DNA of 51,316 nt from an uncultured Clostridia bacterium (GTDB taxonomy: Bacteria; Bacillota; Clostridia; Christensenellales; Aristaeellaceae), in assembly GCA_945948915.1 (NCBI GenBank), contig CAMFCQ010000010.1, positions 1 to 51,316 of the forward strand, written 5' to 3'. Position 1 is the stretch's first letter. Each line of letters opens with the position of its first letter. Of this stretch, positions 34,807 to 42,815 are shown in pieces. Both the position numbers and the translations under genes were made by a program. Under the pieces are notes generated by a model that worked only from the letters and a program-made list of their open reading frames with translations, was not told where the DNA came from and searched no databases.

Positions 34807-36044
34807 TACGCTTCCTCCTTGAGCAGGGCCTCCAGTTCGATCATCAGGCCCGTTTGGGTCTTCGGGCTGAGCACGGCATATCCGCTTTCCGTCACCTTCA
34901 CAGCAACAGGCACCATGAAGAAGCACAGATACAGCGCCGCAACGATCAGCACGAATGTGGCATAGAGCATGCCGAGAATCTCCGTATGCATGTGCTTGAT
35001 ACGCAGGCCCGGATAGCTGACCGGATCAAGGAGCGTGAAGCTCACATCACCGATGGTCAGCGTTTCATCCGGGAAGGCAAGCACCGGCGTCGTCACGCCG
35101 CCTGATACGGAAAGGACATCGTACACCGGATCCTCATATGCGCCGGACGTACTCGTCACCAGCATAACGCTGCCGTCCTCGGCCTGCACATAGCCCGGAT
35201 AGAGCGCCTGGAAGAACATGCCGTTTCTGCCGTCGAGCGTCAGGAAGCAGCTTTCGGTCAGCAGCATATCCTCCTCGATGCCATTCGTCAGATTGGCGAT
35301 GCGCACAGCGCCCGCCGTACCGTAGGTTTGCTGATAGATCTTATAGCCGTTAAAGCTGAGCGGTTCATTGACGCGGATCTCCTGCTGCTTCTGGCGCTTG
35401 CCATCGGCAGACGCCGCCGTCAGCACGCTCGCATAGTCAAGCGTGCCCGTCTCATCCTCAATCTGGAAGCGCTCCACGGTGATCATCGTGCCGTCCTCGA
35501 GCGTCAGCGTTTCGCCCGGCATGACCACCTGGTCGCGCACGTCCGCCGTCATCACGGCCGCAGCGCCGATAATCAGGATAAGCAGAAAGGAAAGATGCGT
35601 CAGGAACGAGCCATAAAAGCCGGCCATGTTCTTTGTATAAACCCTGTCTCCGTCCTTCTCTTCGCAGCGGTAGTGCCGCTTCTCAAAGAAGGCACAGAGC
35701 TTCTTTGCCTGCTCTTCTTCAAGCGGCTCAAGCGCGCTTGCCCTGTGCGCCTGCCCCCTGAGCGCGGCAGCCGCGCGGATGGTTCTGGACAGGCGAACGA
35801 TGGAACACAGCGTCAGATTCAGGCACAGCGCCGCCATCAGCACGATGAAATACGGGGCAGAAAATACATCGTCAAGTCCCAGCGCCATGATCAGCTGAGC
35901 CGCGTCTGCACCGTAGCGGCGCACATAGTCCATCGCCTCTCCCTGCTGCACGATCAGGGAGCCTGCCACAGAGCAGGCGATGACCAGCACCAGCAGAATC
36001 ATGCCGAACTTCATGGAACGCAAAAATCCGATCACCTTTTTCAA
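34806..36044 (-). CDS. resB: Cytochrome c biogenesis protein ResB
   Basis: This is the partner of CcsA in System II cytochrome c maturation. The 412-residue protein starts FLRSMKFGMILLVLVIACS and has helices near 10-30, 60-85, 148-168 and 375-395, with a large outer domain between the third and fourth containing the ResB pattern FNGYKIYQQTYG near 250. It lies 96 bases after nrfA with a hairpin between them, and supplies the machinery to mature the pentahaem NrfA. Confidence 0.92.
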   Translation of the reverse strand: MKKVIGFLRSMKFGMILLVLVIACSVAGSLIVQQGEAMDYVRRYGADAAQLIMALGLDDVFSAPYFIVLMAALCLNLTLCSIVRLSRTIRAAAALRGQAHRASALEPLEEEQAKKLCAFFEKRHYRCEEKDGDRVYTKNMAGFYGSFLTHLSFLLILIIGAAAVMTADVRDQVVMPGETLTLEDGTMITVERFQIEDETGTLDYASVLTAASADGKRQKQQEIRVNEPLSFNGYKIYQQTYGTAGAVRIANLTNGIEEDMLLTESCFLTLDGRNGMFFQALYPGYVQAEDGSVMLVTSTSGAYEDPVYDVLSVSGGVTTPVLAFPDETLTIGDVSFTLLDPVSYPGLRIKHMHTEILGMLYATFVLIVAALYLCFFMVPVAVKVTESGYAVLSPKTQTGLMIELEALLKEEA

Positions 36045-36092
36045 GATTCTGCTCTCCTTTTATGACTTTAGTTTTTTTGACTATCCAAGATT

Positions 36093-36132
36093 GCCGCCGA
36101 AGCAGCCTTGTGATTTCTCACGCTCCGGCGGC
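36093..36132 (-). promoter_or_regulatory. Hairpin between nrfA and resB
   Basis: GCCGCCG (36093-36099) pairs with CGGCGGC (36126-36132), with no following T-run on the minus strand. It probably lets some transcription continue into resB-ccsA while keeping nrfA message abundant. Confidence 0.55.
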
Positions 36133-36140
36133 TTAAGGTT

Positions 36141-37322
36141 TTACAGCTTGATCAGAGTCAGCGCTTCGTCAATCAGCGCTTCAGCCTTATCCAGGCACTC
36201 CGTGGTCAGCCTGGAATTGTGCGCGCCTTCGCTGTTCTCAACAAAGACGAAATCCCAGTAGAACTGGCCCTTGCGGTTGAGCTGACGGATCGCATCGAGC
36301 TCTTCCTCGGTGTAAGTGCCCGCGGCCACAGCGTCAGCAAGCTGATTGGTCAGGGTCTCCAGCTTGGTGCCGATAGCGACGGTGCGCTCTTCGGCCTTGG
36401 CCTGAATGCCCTTGACGAAGCCGGACAGATCCGGATGGCAGGCCGCGCAGCTCGCCTGAATGGACTCGCTGGCAAGCGGGCTCACCCAATAGTGGCTGGT
36501 GTAGGTCTCACCGGCAGCATTGGTCGCCTTCTCCATGTGGCAATCCGCACAGGAGAACTGGGACGCATGCACGCTGCCCTTGCCCATGTAGGTTTCGAAT
36601 TCCGGATGCTGCACCTTGATCTGCTTGACGCCGGTGCGCGGATTGGTGTAATCCGCAAACTGCATCTCCTCGAAGTACTCGAGGATCGCGTCCGGATGCA
36701 TGGCGGCCATGCTGTCGTACGGCAGCGTGACGGCCTTGGTCTCCGGAGCGAAGTAGTACTCAACGTGGCACTGCGCACAGGACGCAGTCTCCGCATTGAG
36801 GCCCGCCAGCTCCTCACCCATGGCGTCCGCCAGATAGGTGTGGGTCACGACGAGCTCATTGCCGGTGTTCGCATGGCAGTTGTAGCAGCTCACGCTCTCG
36901 TTCACCTCAGCGAGCATGTCCTCAAACGGGATCTGATACGCGCTGACGCCTTCGTTGTTCACCTTGGCGGTGAAGTCCGGGGTCTTACAGGTGAAACAGT
37001 TAGCCAGAGCATGCGGACGGCCCGTGCTGGTCACGTCCTGCACGGTGTAGTAGTGACCACGGGCGCTGCCATAGAACTTGTTGAAGGCCATTCCCTCGTA
37101 CACGGTAGCGATCATCGGATACTCTTCGACATGGTCGATGATATCCTTGTTTTCCGCGTTCTTTTCATAAGAAGCGTAAACGTCCGGGTACGTCTCGGCC
37201 CAGTCAGCCGCCTTGATCACGGTGACGCCCGTACCCGTCTGGGTCGCGGTCGCCGCCTGCGCGGATACGCAGACCGTCACGATCATCAGCATGCACAGAG
37301 CCAGCATGAGGATTTTCTTCAT
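36141..37322 (-). CDS. nrfA: Ammonia-forming cytochrome c nitrite reductase NrfA
   Basis: This exported pentahaem enzyme reduces nitrite to ammonium with six electrons. A signal peptide ends near residue 23 (AQAATA). The catalytic haem site is CFTCK at 109-113 (lysine-ligated, diagnostic of NrfA), followed by CxxCH at 146-150, 182-186, 258-262 and 292-296. Active-site residues are in place: Arg88 (GSARGH), Tyr189/190 (HVEYYF) and QH at 238-239 (KVQHPEFE). At 393 residues it is shorter than the E. coli enzyme. No nrfH or other quinol-oxidising partner is encoded in the window. AAAGGGGAG precedes ATG 37322. Confidence 0.95.
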   Translation of the reverse strand: MKKILMLALCMLMIVTVCVSAQAATATQTGTGVTVIKAADWAETYPDVYASYEKNAENKDIIDHVEEYPMIATVYEGMAFNKFYGSARGHYYTVQDVTSTGRPHALANCFTCKTPDFTAKVNNEGVSAYQIPFEDMLAEVNESVSCYNCHANTGNELVVTHTYLADAMGEELAGLNAETASCAQCHVEYYFAPETKAVTLPYDSMAAMHPDAILEYFEEMQFADYTNPRTGVKQIKVQHPEFETYMGKGSVHASQFSCADCHMEKATNAAGETYTSHYWVSPLASESIQASCAACHPDLSGFVKGIQAKAEERTVAIGTKLETLTNQLADAVAAGTYTEEELDAIRQLNRKGQFYWDFVFVENSEGAHNSRLTTECLDKAEALIDEALTLIKL

Positions 37323-37458
37323 AATCTATGAACTCCCCTTTCTTGCGTGGACGGCGAAGGCCGCGCCGCCCTGTATTTTCAATACGCCGCCCGCTTACGC
37401 GGAAGGCATAATGAAAATCATGTCCTGTCATTTCGCCGGAATCCGACAAAACTTTAAC

Positions 37459-37487
37459 TTGACATACAGCATAGATTATACGATAAT
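37459..37487 (+). promoter_or_regulatory. Sigma-70 promoter of the Crp/Fnr gene
   Basis: Perfect TTGACA (37459-37464), a 17-base spacer and GATAAT (37482-37487) lie 45 bases before the start of the regulator gene. The shared divergent region with nrfA is only 210 bases, so regulator binding here could affect both genes; I saw no clear Fnr-type palindrome. Confidence 0.8.
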
Positions 37488-37532
37488 ACCAAATATAAAG
37501 CTGTTCGAATTCAAACATGTTAAGAGGGTTTT

Positions 37533-38210
37533 ATGAAAAAATATATCCATGCTCTGACAAAATGTCCTGTTTTTTCCGGTATCAATGAGGAAAACCTTCT
37601 CGTGATGCTCACTTGCATGGATCCGCAGATCTGCCGCTATTCAAAGAATCAGCCTGTACTGCGCGCAGGCGATCCCGCAAGATATATGGGTATCGTTCTC
37701 AGCGGCCGCGTGCAGGTGATCCGCGACGCTGTGTGCGGCAGCCGCAGCATCATTGCTGACTTTGGTCCGCTTCAGGTCTTCGGCGCGGCATTCGCCTGCT
37801 CTTTCATTGATGCGCTTCCCGTGAGCGTCATGGCAGCCGCCGACAGCGAAATCATGCTGATTGACTGCCGGCGGATCATGACCACATGCTCAAACACCTG
37901 CGCTTTCCATGCGAAAATGATTGCCAATCTGCTCAGGAATGTCTGTGAACGCAATGTCCTTTTCAATCAGAAACTGGAAATCGTCACCAAGCGCACCACC
38001 CGCGAAAAGCTCCTTGCTTTCTTTGACGGCTTCGTCCATCAGGCCGGATCTCTGCGTTTTTCAATTCCCTATAACCGCCAGCAGCTCGCCGATTATCTGG
38101 GCGTGAGCCGCTGCGCTATGGTCACTGAGATGACCAGAATGAAGGAAGATGGCCTGATCGATTTCAGAGGAAACGAATTTGAGATTTTTCTGACTACACA
38201 GACAAAATAG
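37533..38210 (+). CDS. Crp/Fnr family transcriptional regulator
   Basis: The 225-residue protein has an N-terminal cyclic-nucleotide-binding-like beta-roll (about 10-130: AGDPARYMGIVLSGRVQVIRD) and a C-terminal winged helix (about 150-220) with recognition helix near RQQLADYLGVSRCAMVTEM. Cysteines at 11, 28 and 34 are present, but the compact cluster of FNR is not obvious, so an oxygen-sensing cluster is uncertain. It is divergent from nrfA and probably activates the nitrite and cytochrome genes under anoxia or nitrosative conditions. The ribosome site AAGAGGG is close to the start. Confidence 0.9.
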   Translation: MKKYIHALTKCPVFSGINEENLLVMLTCMDPQICRYSKNQPVLRAGDPARYMGIVLSGRVQVIRDAVCGSRSIIADFGPLQVFGAAFACSFIDALPVSVMAAADSEIMLIDCRRIMTTCSNTCAFHAKMIANLLRNVCERNVLFNQKLEIVTKRTTREKLLAFFDGFVHQAGSLRFSIPYNRQQLADYLGVSRCAMVTEMTRMKEDGLIDFRGNEFEIFLTTQTK

Positions 38211-38221
38211 AAAATGCAAAA

Positions 38222-38269
38222 AGCTTTCGCCTCTCTTTCCAGTGAGTAGCGAAAGCTGTTTCTGTTTTC
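38222..38269 (+). terminator. Terminator of the Crp/Fnr gene
   Basis: AGCTTTCGC (38222-38230) pairs perfectly with GCGAAAGCT (38249-38257), followed by GTTTCTGTTTTC, 12 bases after the stop codon. Confidence 0.85.
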
Positions 38270-38293
38270 GACAATATTGATATTTCCGGGATT

Positions 38294-38456
38294 ATACTAA
38301 TTCGCAGTTAAAATGCCTAATAGAGTGCATCAGGTTTTTCGCCCTGACGAAGCCGAGTGAAGTGAGGCGTTACTTAAGGTACGTTGAACGAAACAAGGCA
38401 AAGTCAGAGCGGAAAAGATGGTGCGCGGATTAGGCAATTTTAACAAGAATTAGTAT
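38294..38456. mobile_element. MITE copy 2
   Basis: This 163-base element has terminal inverted repeats of about 28 bases (ATACTAATTCGCAGTTAAAA at left; TTTTAACAAGAATTAGTAT at right, three mismatches or gaps). If the ends are taken as CTAATTC and GAATTAG, it is flanked on both sides by TA (38295-38296 and 38454-38455), the target duplication of IS630/Tc1-mariner elements. The inside also folds back (CCCTGAC with GTCAGAG). It codes for nothing and was presumably moved by a transposase elsewhere. Confidence 0.85.
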
Positions 38457-38610
38457 TACACCGCGTAGGAATACAGGCCCGGCAGCAGCTTATTGACGCC
38501 AGCGAAGGTGAAGAGCACACAGAATACTGCAATCACCGCAAACCACGCCATCCTCTTGCCCTTCCAATTCATTCTCATCCTCTGATGCAGATAAACCGCG
38601 TATAGAATTG
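38457..38610 (-). pseudogene. Duplicated 3' end of ccsA
   Basis: The minus strand encodes VYLHQRMRMNWKGKRMAWFA and continues to LLPGLYSYAV plus stop, the last 47 residues of CcsA with four substitutions compared with the complete gene at 34012. Similarity starts exactly at the stop codon beside MITE copy 2 and stops near 38610. The following 130 bases (38611-38740) hold nothing I can identify. Confidence 0.85.
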
Positions 38611-38739
38611 AAAAGTAATTCTCATTTTAAACATTCCATAGTAGTGAAAACAGAAATGTGTGGAGAATGATTCATCCATTCTATTTTCGTGGGAATAAAG
38701 CGTTTGCAAAACGCGCAGCCGCATGGGTTCACCGTGCGT

Positions 38740-39075
38740 TCACAAAGGGGATTTGAGACGCTGATAGGATTTCGTGATCGACACCGTCCCAGCGTCGAAA
38801 TCGAAATCAGCAGGCGTCAGCGCCAGCAGCTCACCCTCTCGGATGCCGCACCAGTAGAGCATTTCAAAGGCGTAGTAGGAGATGGGCTTGTCCATCATCG
38901 CCTCTGAAAACCTCATATACTCGTCCTTCGTCCAGAAGAGCATTTCCCGGCGTTCTTCTGTGCCCATGTTCCCGGCACGCTGCGCGGGATTAACCATCAG
39001 CCCATAATATCTGATCGCATGATTGAAGATTGCGCTCAGCTGGTTATGCACCGTCTTGAGATACGTTGAGGAAAA
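38740..39075 (-). pseudogene. Tyrosine recombinase (phage-type integrase) internal fragment
   Basis: The frame encodes TYLKTVHNQLSAIFNHAIRYYG, the end of the core-binding domain, then EMLYWCGIREGELLALTP with the first catalytic arginine of the tyrosine recombinase family, and breaks off after TKSYQRL. The N-terminal arm and the rest of the catalytic domain (HxxR, Tyr) are missing. It marks an old integrative element here. Confidence 0.75.
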
Positions 39076-39184
39076 AGGACGGCCTTTGGAATTGCCTGAG
39101 CGCGCAGAGCAGAGCAAAGACTTTGAGATTGATGACCTGCTCCCCTGGTCAGAAGAAATGAAGTCGTGGTTCTCGGCAGTGTGA
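39076..39184 (+). pseudogene. Probable IS66-family transposase C-terminal fragment
   Basis: The plus strand frame ends PLELPERAEQSKDFEIDDLL, PWSEEMKSWFSAV and stop, which resembles the C-terminal end of IS66-type transposases (…LLPW…). Only about 35 codons remain, joined directly to the integrase fragment on the other strand. The identification rests on a short stretch and is tentative. Confidence 0.35.
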
Positions 39185-39286
39185 GTGCCGGGAATCACGA
39201 CTTTTTGTATCGGGGAATTATTGAGCGGTTACTCTGGTTCTAACCTCCACCGGTTGAGTCGGTAGTTGTACTTTTGGACAACAGTA

Positions 39287-39344
39287 AAAAATGCGACAGA
39301 GCGCTAAGCATTAAATTCCTTAACATCTGTCGCATTTTTATTTG
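39287..39344. terminator. Bidirectional terminator after the lipoprotein gene
   Basis: AAAAATGCGACAGA (39287-39300) pairs perfectly with TCTGTCGCATTTTT (39326-39339). The A/T runs at both sides make it work on either strand; it ends the protease-lipoprotein operon on the minus strand. Confidence 0.85.
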
Positions 39345-39366
39345 GGAAGTAAATACATTATGGAGT

Positions 39367-39723
39367 TTAGTTCATTGGCAATTCACCGGGCTGGGCAGAA
39401 AAATCTTTGAGAACCAGAGCACCTAATGTACCATTTGCAAATTCAAACGAAAATGCAAGACCTTCTTCATTATAGTGCAGGAATCTTATGCAGTGCTCTT
39501 TCTGCAGCAGTTTCAACAGCTTCTCTGCTTTTTCTTTCCGTTCTTCGAGTGAAGCATCCTCATACTCTTTGCTGTTCAATAGCGAATTGATCTGTTTCTG
39601 GGCAGTATCCGCCTTTTGATCACCGTTCTTTCCTATATCCAGCGCAAAGCAAGCCATAGAGCATCCGGCTACTCCTACAAGAATGATGATCAAACAAACT
39701 ACAATTATTCGGTTCATAATCAT
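39367..39723 (-). CDS. Small lipoprotein resembling the pre-protease segment of its neighbour
   Basis: No named family. The 118-residue product has a hydrophobic signal segment (6-18) and the lipobox VAGC with Cys21, so it should be anchored to the outer face of the membrane. Residues about 44-106 (INSLLNSKEYEDASLEERKE… through FSFEFANGTLGALVL) align by eye with residues about 318-381 of the adjacent protease (IVSLLNDKDF … LQLISFAYPEEILGGVMY): shared SLLNxK, EKxL, SF and LGxxx. Its start overlaps the protease stop (ATGA), so translation is coupled. A propeptide-like inhibitor or chaperone of the protease is a reasonable inference. Low GC compared with the first half of the window. Confidence 0.75.
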   Translation of the reverse strand: MIMNRIIVVCLIIILVGVAGCSMACFALDIGKNGDQKADTAQKQINSLLNSKEYEDASLEERKEKAEKLLKLLQKEHCIRFLHYNEEGLAFSFEFANGTLGALVLKDFSAQPGELPMN

Positions 39724-42341
39724 TGGATTCTTACATTATCGATCAAACAGGCAGAATCATAGATTCTATCGCCAACATCATAAATAATGAAGCTCAATGT
39801 AACCACTTTATTGCTGAGTGCAGAAACATCGATACTTACCGTAGTCCAGCCCGTATGGTAGGTTGTATGATCACCACCAACAAAGTCAATATTCTTTACC
39901 AAGGACCACTCAGACGAGTTGATCGATTCATAGATCTGATTGTGATGTACCTGAGATCCGCGGGTAAGCTGCACGGCGAAAGCATCATTGAATACGCTTC
40001 CAACGTATTCCATTGGCTCCTCAGAAACGAAATCATAGGTAAAGGTCAGCTTTTTCGCACCCTGAGGTACACGGAAGGTCTGATAGAGAATCGAGCCTTC
40101 GGTGCCATTGCCAAACTGCGCATCATTCTGAGAACCAATTCCCGTGCTGATGAATGCTGCGCGTATACCATTGGAGCTTTTCGTGATAAGATTTCCAAGG
40201 CTCATCAGGTTCCGAACATCGCCCATGCTCTCCCAGTATAGGGGAGTCGTGGAGAACATGCTGATCTTTTCAAAATTACCATTCTTCAAGCCATCAACTA
40301 GTCGTGCATTGTCATCGCCTTTCAAAACAGGATAGGCAACATGTTCATTTGCGTTATATTTCTCTTTATTCGCGGCATAGTATTGTTGCAGAGTTGTAGA
40401 ATGTGTTGAATTGTACCAGATCTCGTGATTGGCACCAAACGCCGCAATCGCATGATTGTATGCAGCTCTGGATGTATCCCCTTCAATCAGCCGATTAACA
40501 TAATCATACATGATTCCGCGGCTGTAATCAGCAAAAACAGAATTGTGGAATCCAATATACCCCTTGGCAGAATGATTAATGAATGCATTGGCCATGCTGT
40601 AGTCATATTTAGAAGAATTGCTGCCCTTGCCGTGGCCCAATGCCTGGCAGCACTCTGAAAAAATGAATGTATTGGAGAAGTCACTGCCTGTATACTGCTC
40701 TTCTATGAACCTGGGAAGCAACCAATAACGACCATTGACATTAGCAATCTGCTTATCCTTCAGTTCGGCATCATATGCGCTGTTTTTGCCTTCCGTTGCG
40801 ATTTCTGCCAGGCAAATAGCAGGGGTCTCACTCAGCCACAGGAATCCGTGCCGATACGTTCCCCCGTGAGTCGAGATGGAGACAACATTATATTCATCCA
40901 ATTTCTTATAATCTTCAACAGTTGGGTTAACAATCAAAGTCGTGTCAAGCCCGGCGGCATCCCATGCCGATTTCGCAGTTTCATAAAAAGTGGTTCTATA
41001 CGCAATCATGTTCGGTTTTGTTTCAAATGTGGGGAAGGAGTTGAGAATGACGGCTTTCCCCAGTTCATCGTTTTCATCTGAATTGAATGCCATGAGCATG
41101 GGCATACTATCCGCGGCAGGAACATTATAAACGTCGTAACTATCGATGGCTTCTTGACGCTGGGAGTCGTTTCCGTTCATGTCAGGATTGAGGTTCCCAT
41201 ACATGACACCGCCGAGAATTTCTTCCGGATATGCAAAGGAAATGAGCTGCAAATCTTTATGAACTTCAATAGAGTCGGCTTCAACCTGACCACTGGCAAC
41301 GAATTTCTGAAGCATCTTCTCAACGATTTTCGCCTTTTGATCGTCATCCTGTTCCATAAAGTCTTTATCATTCAGCAAACTGACGATACTGGCGTTAACC
41401 GCATCCATTGCCTTCAAAGTGGAGCTCGAGATCGGCGTATAGTACGAGACAATGATCTCATTCGAAACACTGGAACCGAGCCTTGCCACAAAAGCAAGGT
41501 CAACATCGCTCGTTACATGCGCATTTACTGCAGCACTGTAAATGTTGTCGCCTGCAATATCATCTGCGCCTTCACCATCGTCAAACATCTGAACACTTGT
41601 GTTCAGATTACCTGCTTCTCCATAGAACAGATCAATAGAAGGAACGGTCGTATTGGTTTCCAGATACAGAATCAGGTCATCATCGCCCTTACCAATCGTT
41701 ACCACATTGTGATTGGCGTGCAGCTGGAAATAATCTCCAACAGCATAGCTCAAAAGGTACGATACACTCGCGTTCACTTCAACCGGAACGCCATCAACAA
41801 GCACCGTTTCATGAAGATCAACGTTGAAGACTTGACCATTTCCATCTGCGCTTGCCACCGTCGGCACTACAGCAGTGCTTACCAAAATGACACAAAGAAT
41901 CATGGACAAGATACGTTTTGTCCGTTTGGCCCTCACGAAGACAACGATCAAACACAGAAGACACACGCTTGCAAATACAACCCACAGGAACAGTTGACTA
42001 TCATCGCCAGTTTGTGGAAGATTAACGTATCCTGTAGCATAGTTTGCAGTAATCGTTGAGGATTTGCCGCCCTGGATAATCCCCACATTTTTAGACACAT
42101 CCGAACCGTGAACTAATGATTTTCCTTCGGGAACCGAAAGCTTCATTTCAACAGATTCGATAGCACTGGAATTCGTGTTCTTTACCGTCAGAACGGCTAC
42201 GATTTCCTCATCTATGGTATATTCTGTTTTATTTGTGGTCAGTGAGACTTCAACACCATTGGAAAAATCGGTTGCTGCAAAGCAACTTGACGCTATGCAA
42301 ATATAGACTAGCGTCAGTAAGACAACGAAAACTCTTTTCAT
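39720..42341 (-). CDS. Secreted/membrane-tethered caspase-like (clan CD) cysteine protease with internal LPQTG segment
   Basis: The 873-residue protein starts with a signal peptide (to about 22), then an Ig-like domain (about 25-105). LPQTG at 108-112 is followed by a helix (117-136) and RAKRTKR, exactly like a sortase signal, but the chain continues with another hydrophobic segment ending TVASADG (about 144-166), like a second signal peptide. Then come a beta domain with DDGEGADDIAGDNIYSA (253-270), a charged helical segment (310-382), the putative protease domain with His492 (STHGG) and Cys564 (FIFSECC), and a C-terminal jelly-roll domain (about 720-873; YDFVSEEPMEYVGSVFND). The His-Gly and E-C pattern after hydrophobic strands is typical of clan CD peptidases. 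AAGGAGGAG precedes ATG 42341. Confidence 0.75.
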   Translation of the reverse strand: MKRVFVVLLTLVYICIASSCFAATDFSNGVEVSLTTNKTEYTIDEEIVAVLTVKNTNSSAIESVEMKLSVPEGKSLVHGSDVSKNVGIIQGGKSSTITANYATGYVNLPQTGDDSQLFLWVVFASVCLLCLIVVFVRAKRTKRILSMILCVILVSTAVVPTVASADGNGQVFNVDLHETVLVDGVPVEVNASVSYLLSYAVGDYFQLHANHNVVTIGKGDDDLILYLETNTTVPSIDLFYGEAGNLNTSVQMFDDGEGADDIAGDNIYSAAVNAHVTSDVDLAFVARLGSSVSNEIIVSYYTPISSSTLKAMDAVNASIVSLLNDKDFMEQDDDQKAKIVEKMLQKFVASGQVEADSIEVHKDLQLISFAYPEEILGGVMYGNLNPDMNGNDSQRQEAIDSYDVYNVPAADSMPMLMAFNSDENDELGKAVILNSFPTFETKPNMIAYRTTFYETAKSAWDAAGLDTTLIVNPTVEDYKKLDEYNVVSISTHGGTYRHGFLWLSETPAICLAEIATEGKNSAYDAELKDKQIANVNGRYWLLPRFIEEQYTGSDFSNTFIFSECCQALGHGKGSNSSKYDYSMANAFINHSAKGYIGFHNSVFADYSRGIMYDYVNRLIEGDTSRAAYNHAIAAFGANHEIWYNSTHSTTLQQYYAANKEKYNANEHVAYPVLKGDDNARLVDGLKNGNFEKISMFSTTPLYWESMGDVRNLMSLGNLITKSSNGIRAAFISTGIGSQNDAQFGNGTEGSILYQTFRVPQGAKKLTFTYDFVSEEPMEYVGSVFNDAFAVQLTRGSQVHHNQIYESINSSEWSLVKNIDFVGGDHTTYHTGWTTVSIDVSALSNKVVTLSFIIYDVGDRIYDSACLIDNVRIQ

Positions 42342-42633
42342 AACAGTATTTCTCCTCCTTTTTTCACAGCAAATGCGCTATCATGTATCTCCAATATGTC
42401 TTCCTATATCTTATTTTCTCCTTGATTCATCCAGTATTCTGCTGTTTGCTCAGCGCCTTTCCTTATCATCAAATGACATTCAGGAAATTCTAGCTTTTCT
42501 CCTCCACGAAAAGCGTTGCCTTAACGCTGTCTCTGGATACCGTCGCCGTCCATGCGGACAGCGCGAGCGCTTTGCTCATCCGGTATACGGGCGTCATCAA
42601 TGCCAGAATTGTTCGTTTTATCCATATCCCCCC

Positions 42634-42684
42634 AATCCCACACGTTATCCAATCCTGCACGTTATCCAATCCCGCACGTTATAA
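42634..42684. repeat. Three tandem 17-bp direct repeats
   Basis: AATCCCACACGTTATCC, AATCCTGCACGTTATCC and AATCCCGCACGTTATAA stand head to tail in the divergent region between the protease gene and the HTH gene. They look like operator iterons for a regulator. The rest of the gap (42342-42633 and 42685-42815) contains no gene that I can support; a TATGAT at 42790-42795 may be the -10 of the HTH gene but lacks a good -35. Confidence 0.75.
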
Positions 42685-42815
42685 TACTAACGTTTATTTT
42701 ACTCTGCTTACCCGTCGTCTGTCCATCGTTTTTTGTCCACATAAGTGTGTATTTTTGTCATATTCACACAATCCATCCACATTTTGGTGTATGATAACAT
42801 GCGGAGGGGATAACA

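Noticed and set aside
37323-37532. Fnr-box in the nrfA divergent region
   Set aside because: I looked for TTGAT-N4-ATCAA-like dyads and found none convincing.
42430-42630. A short gene in the 5' half of the divergent region upstream of the HTH gene
   Set aside because: Frames on both strands lack ribosome sites and recognisable patterns.
42634-42684. Short tandem repeats as a CRISPR array
   Set aside because: The three units are contiguous with no spacers, and no cas genes are near.
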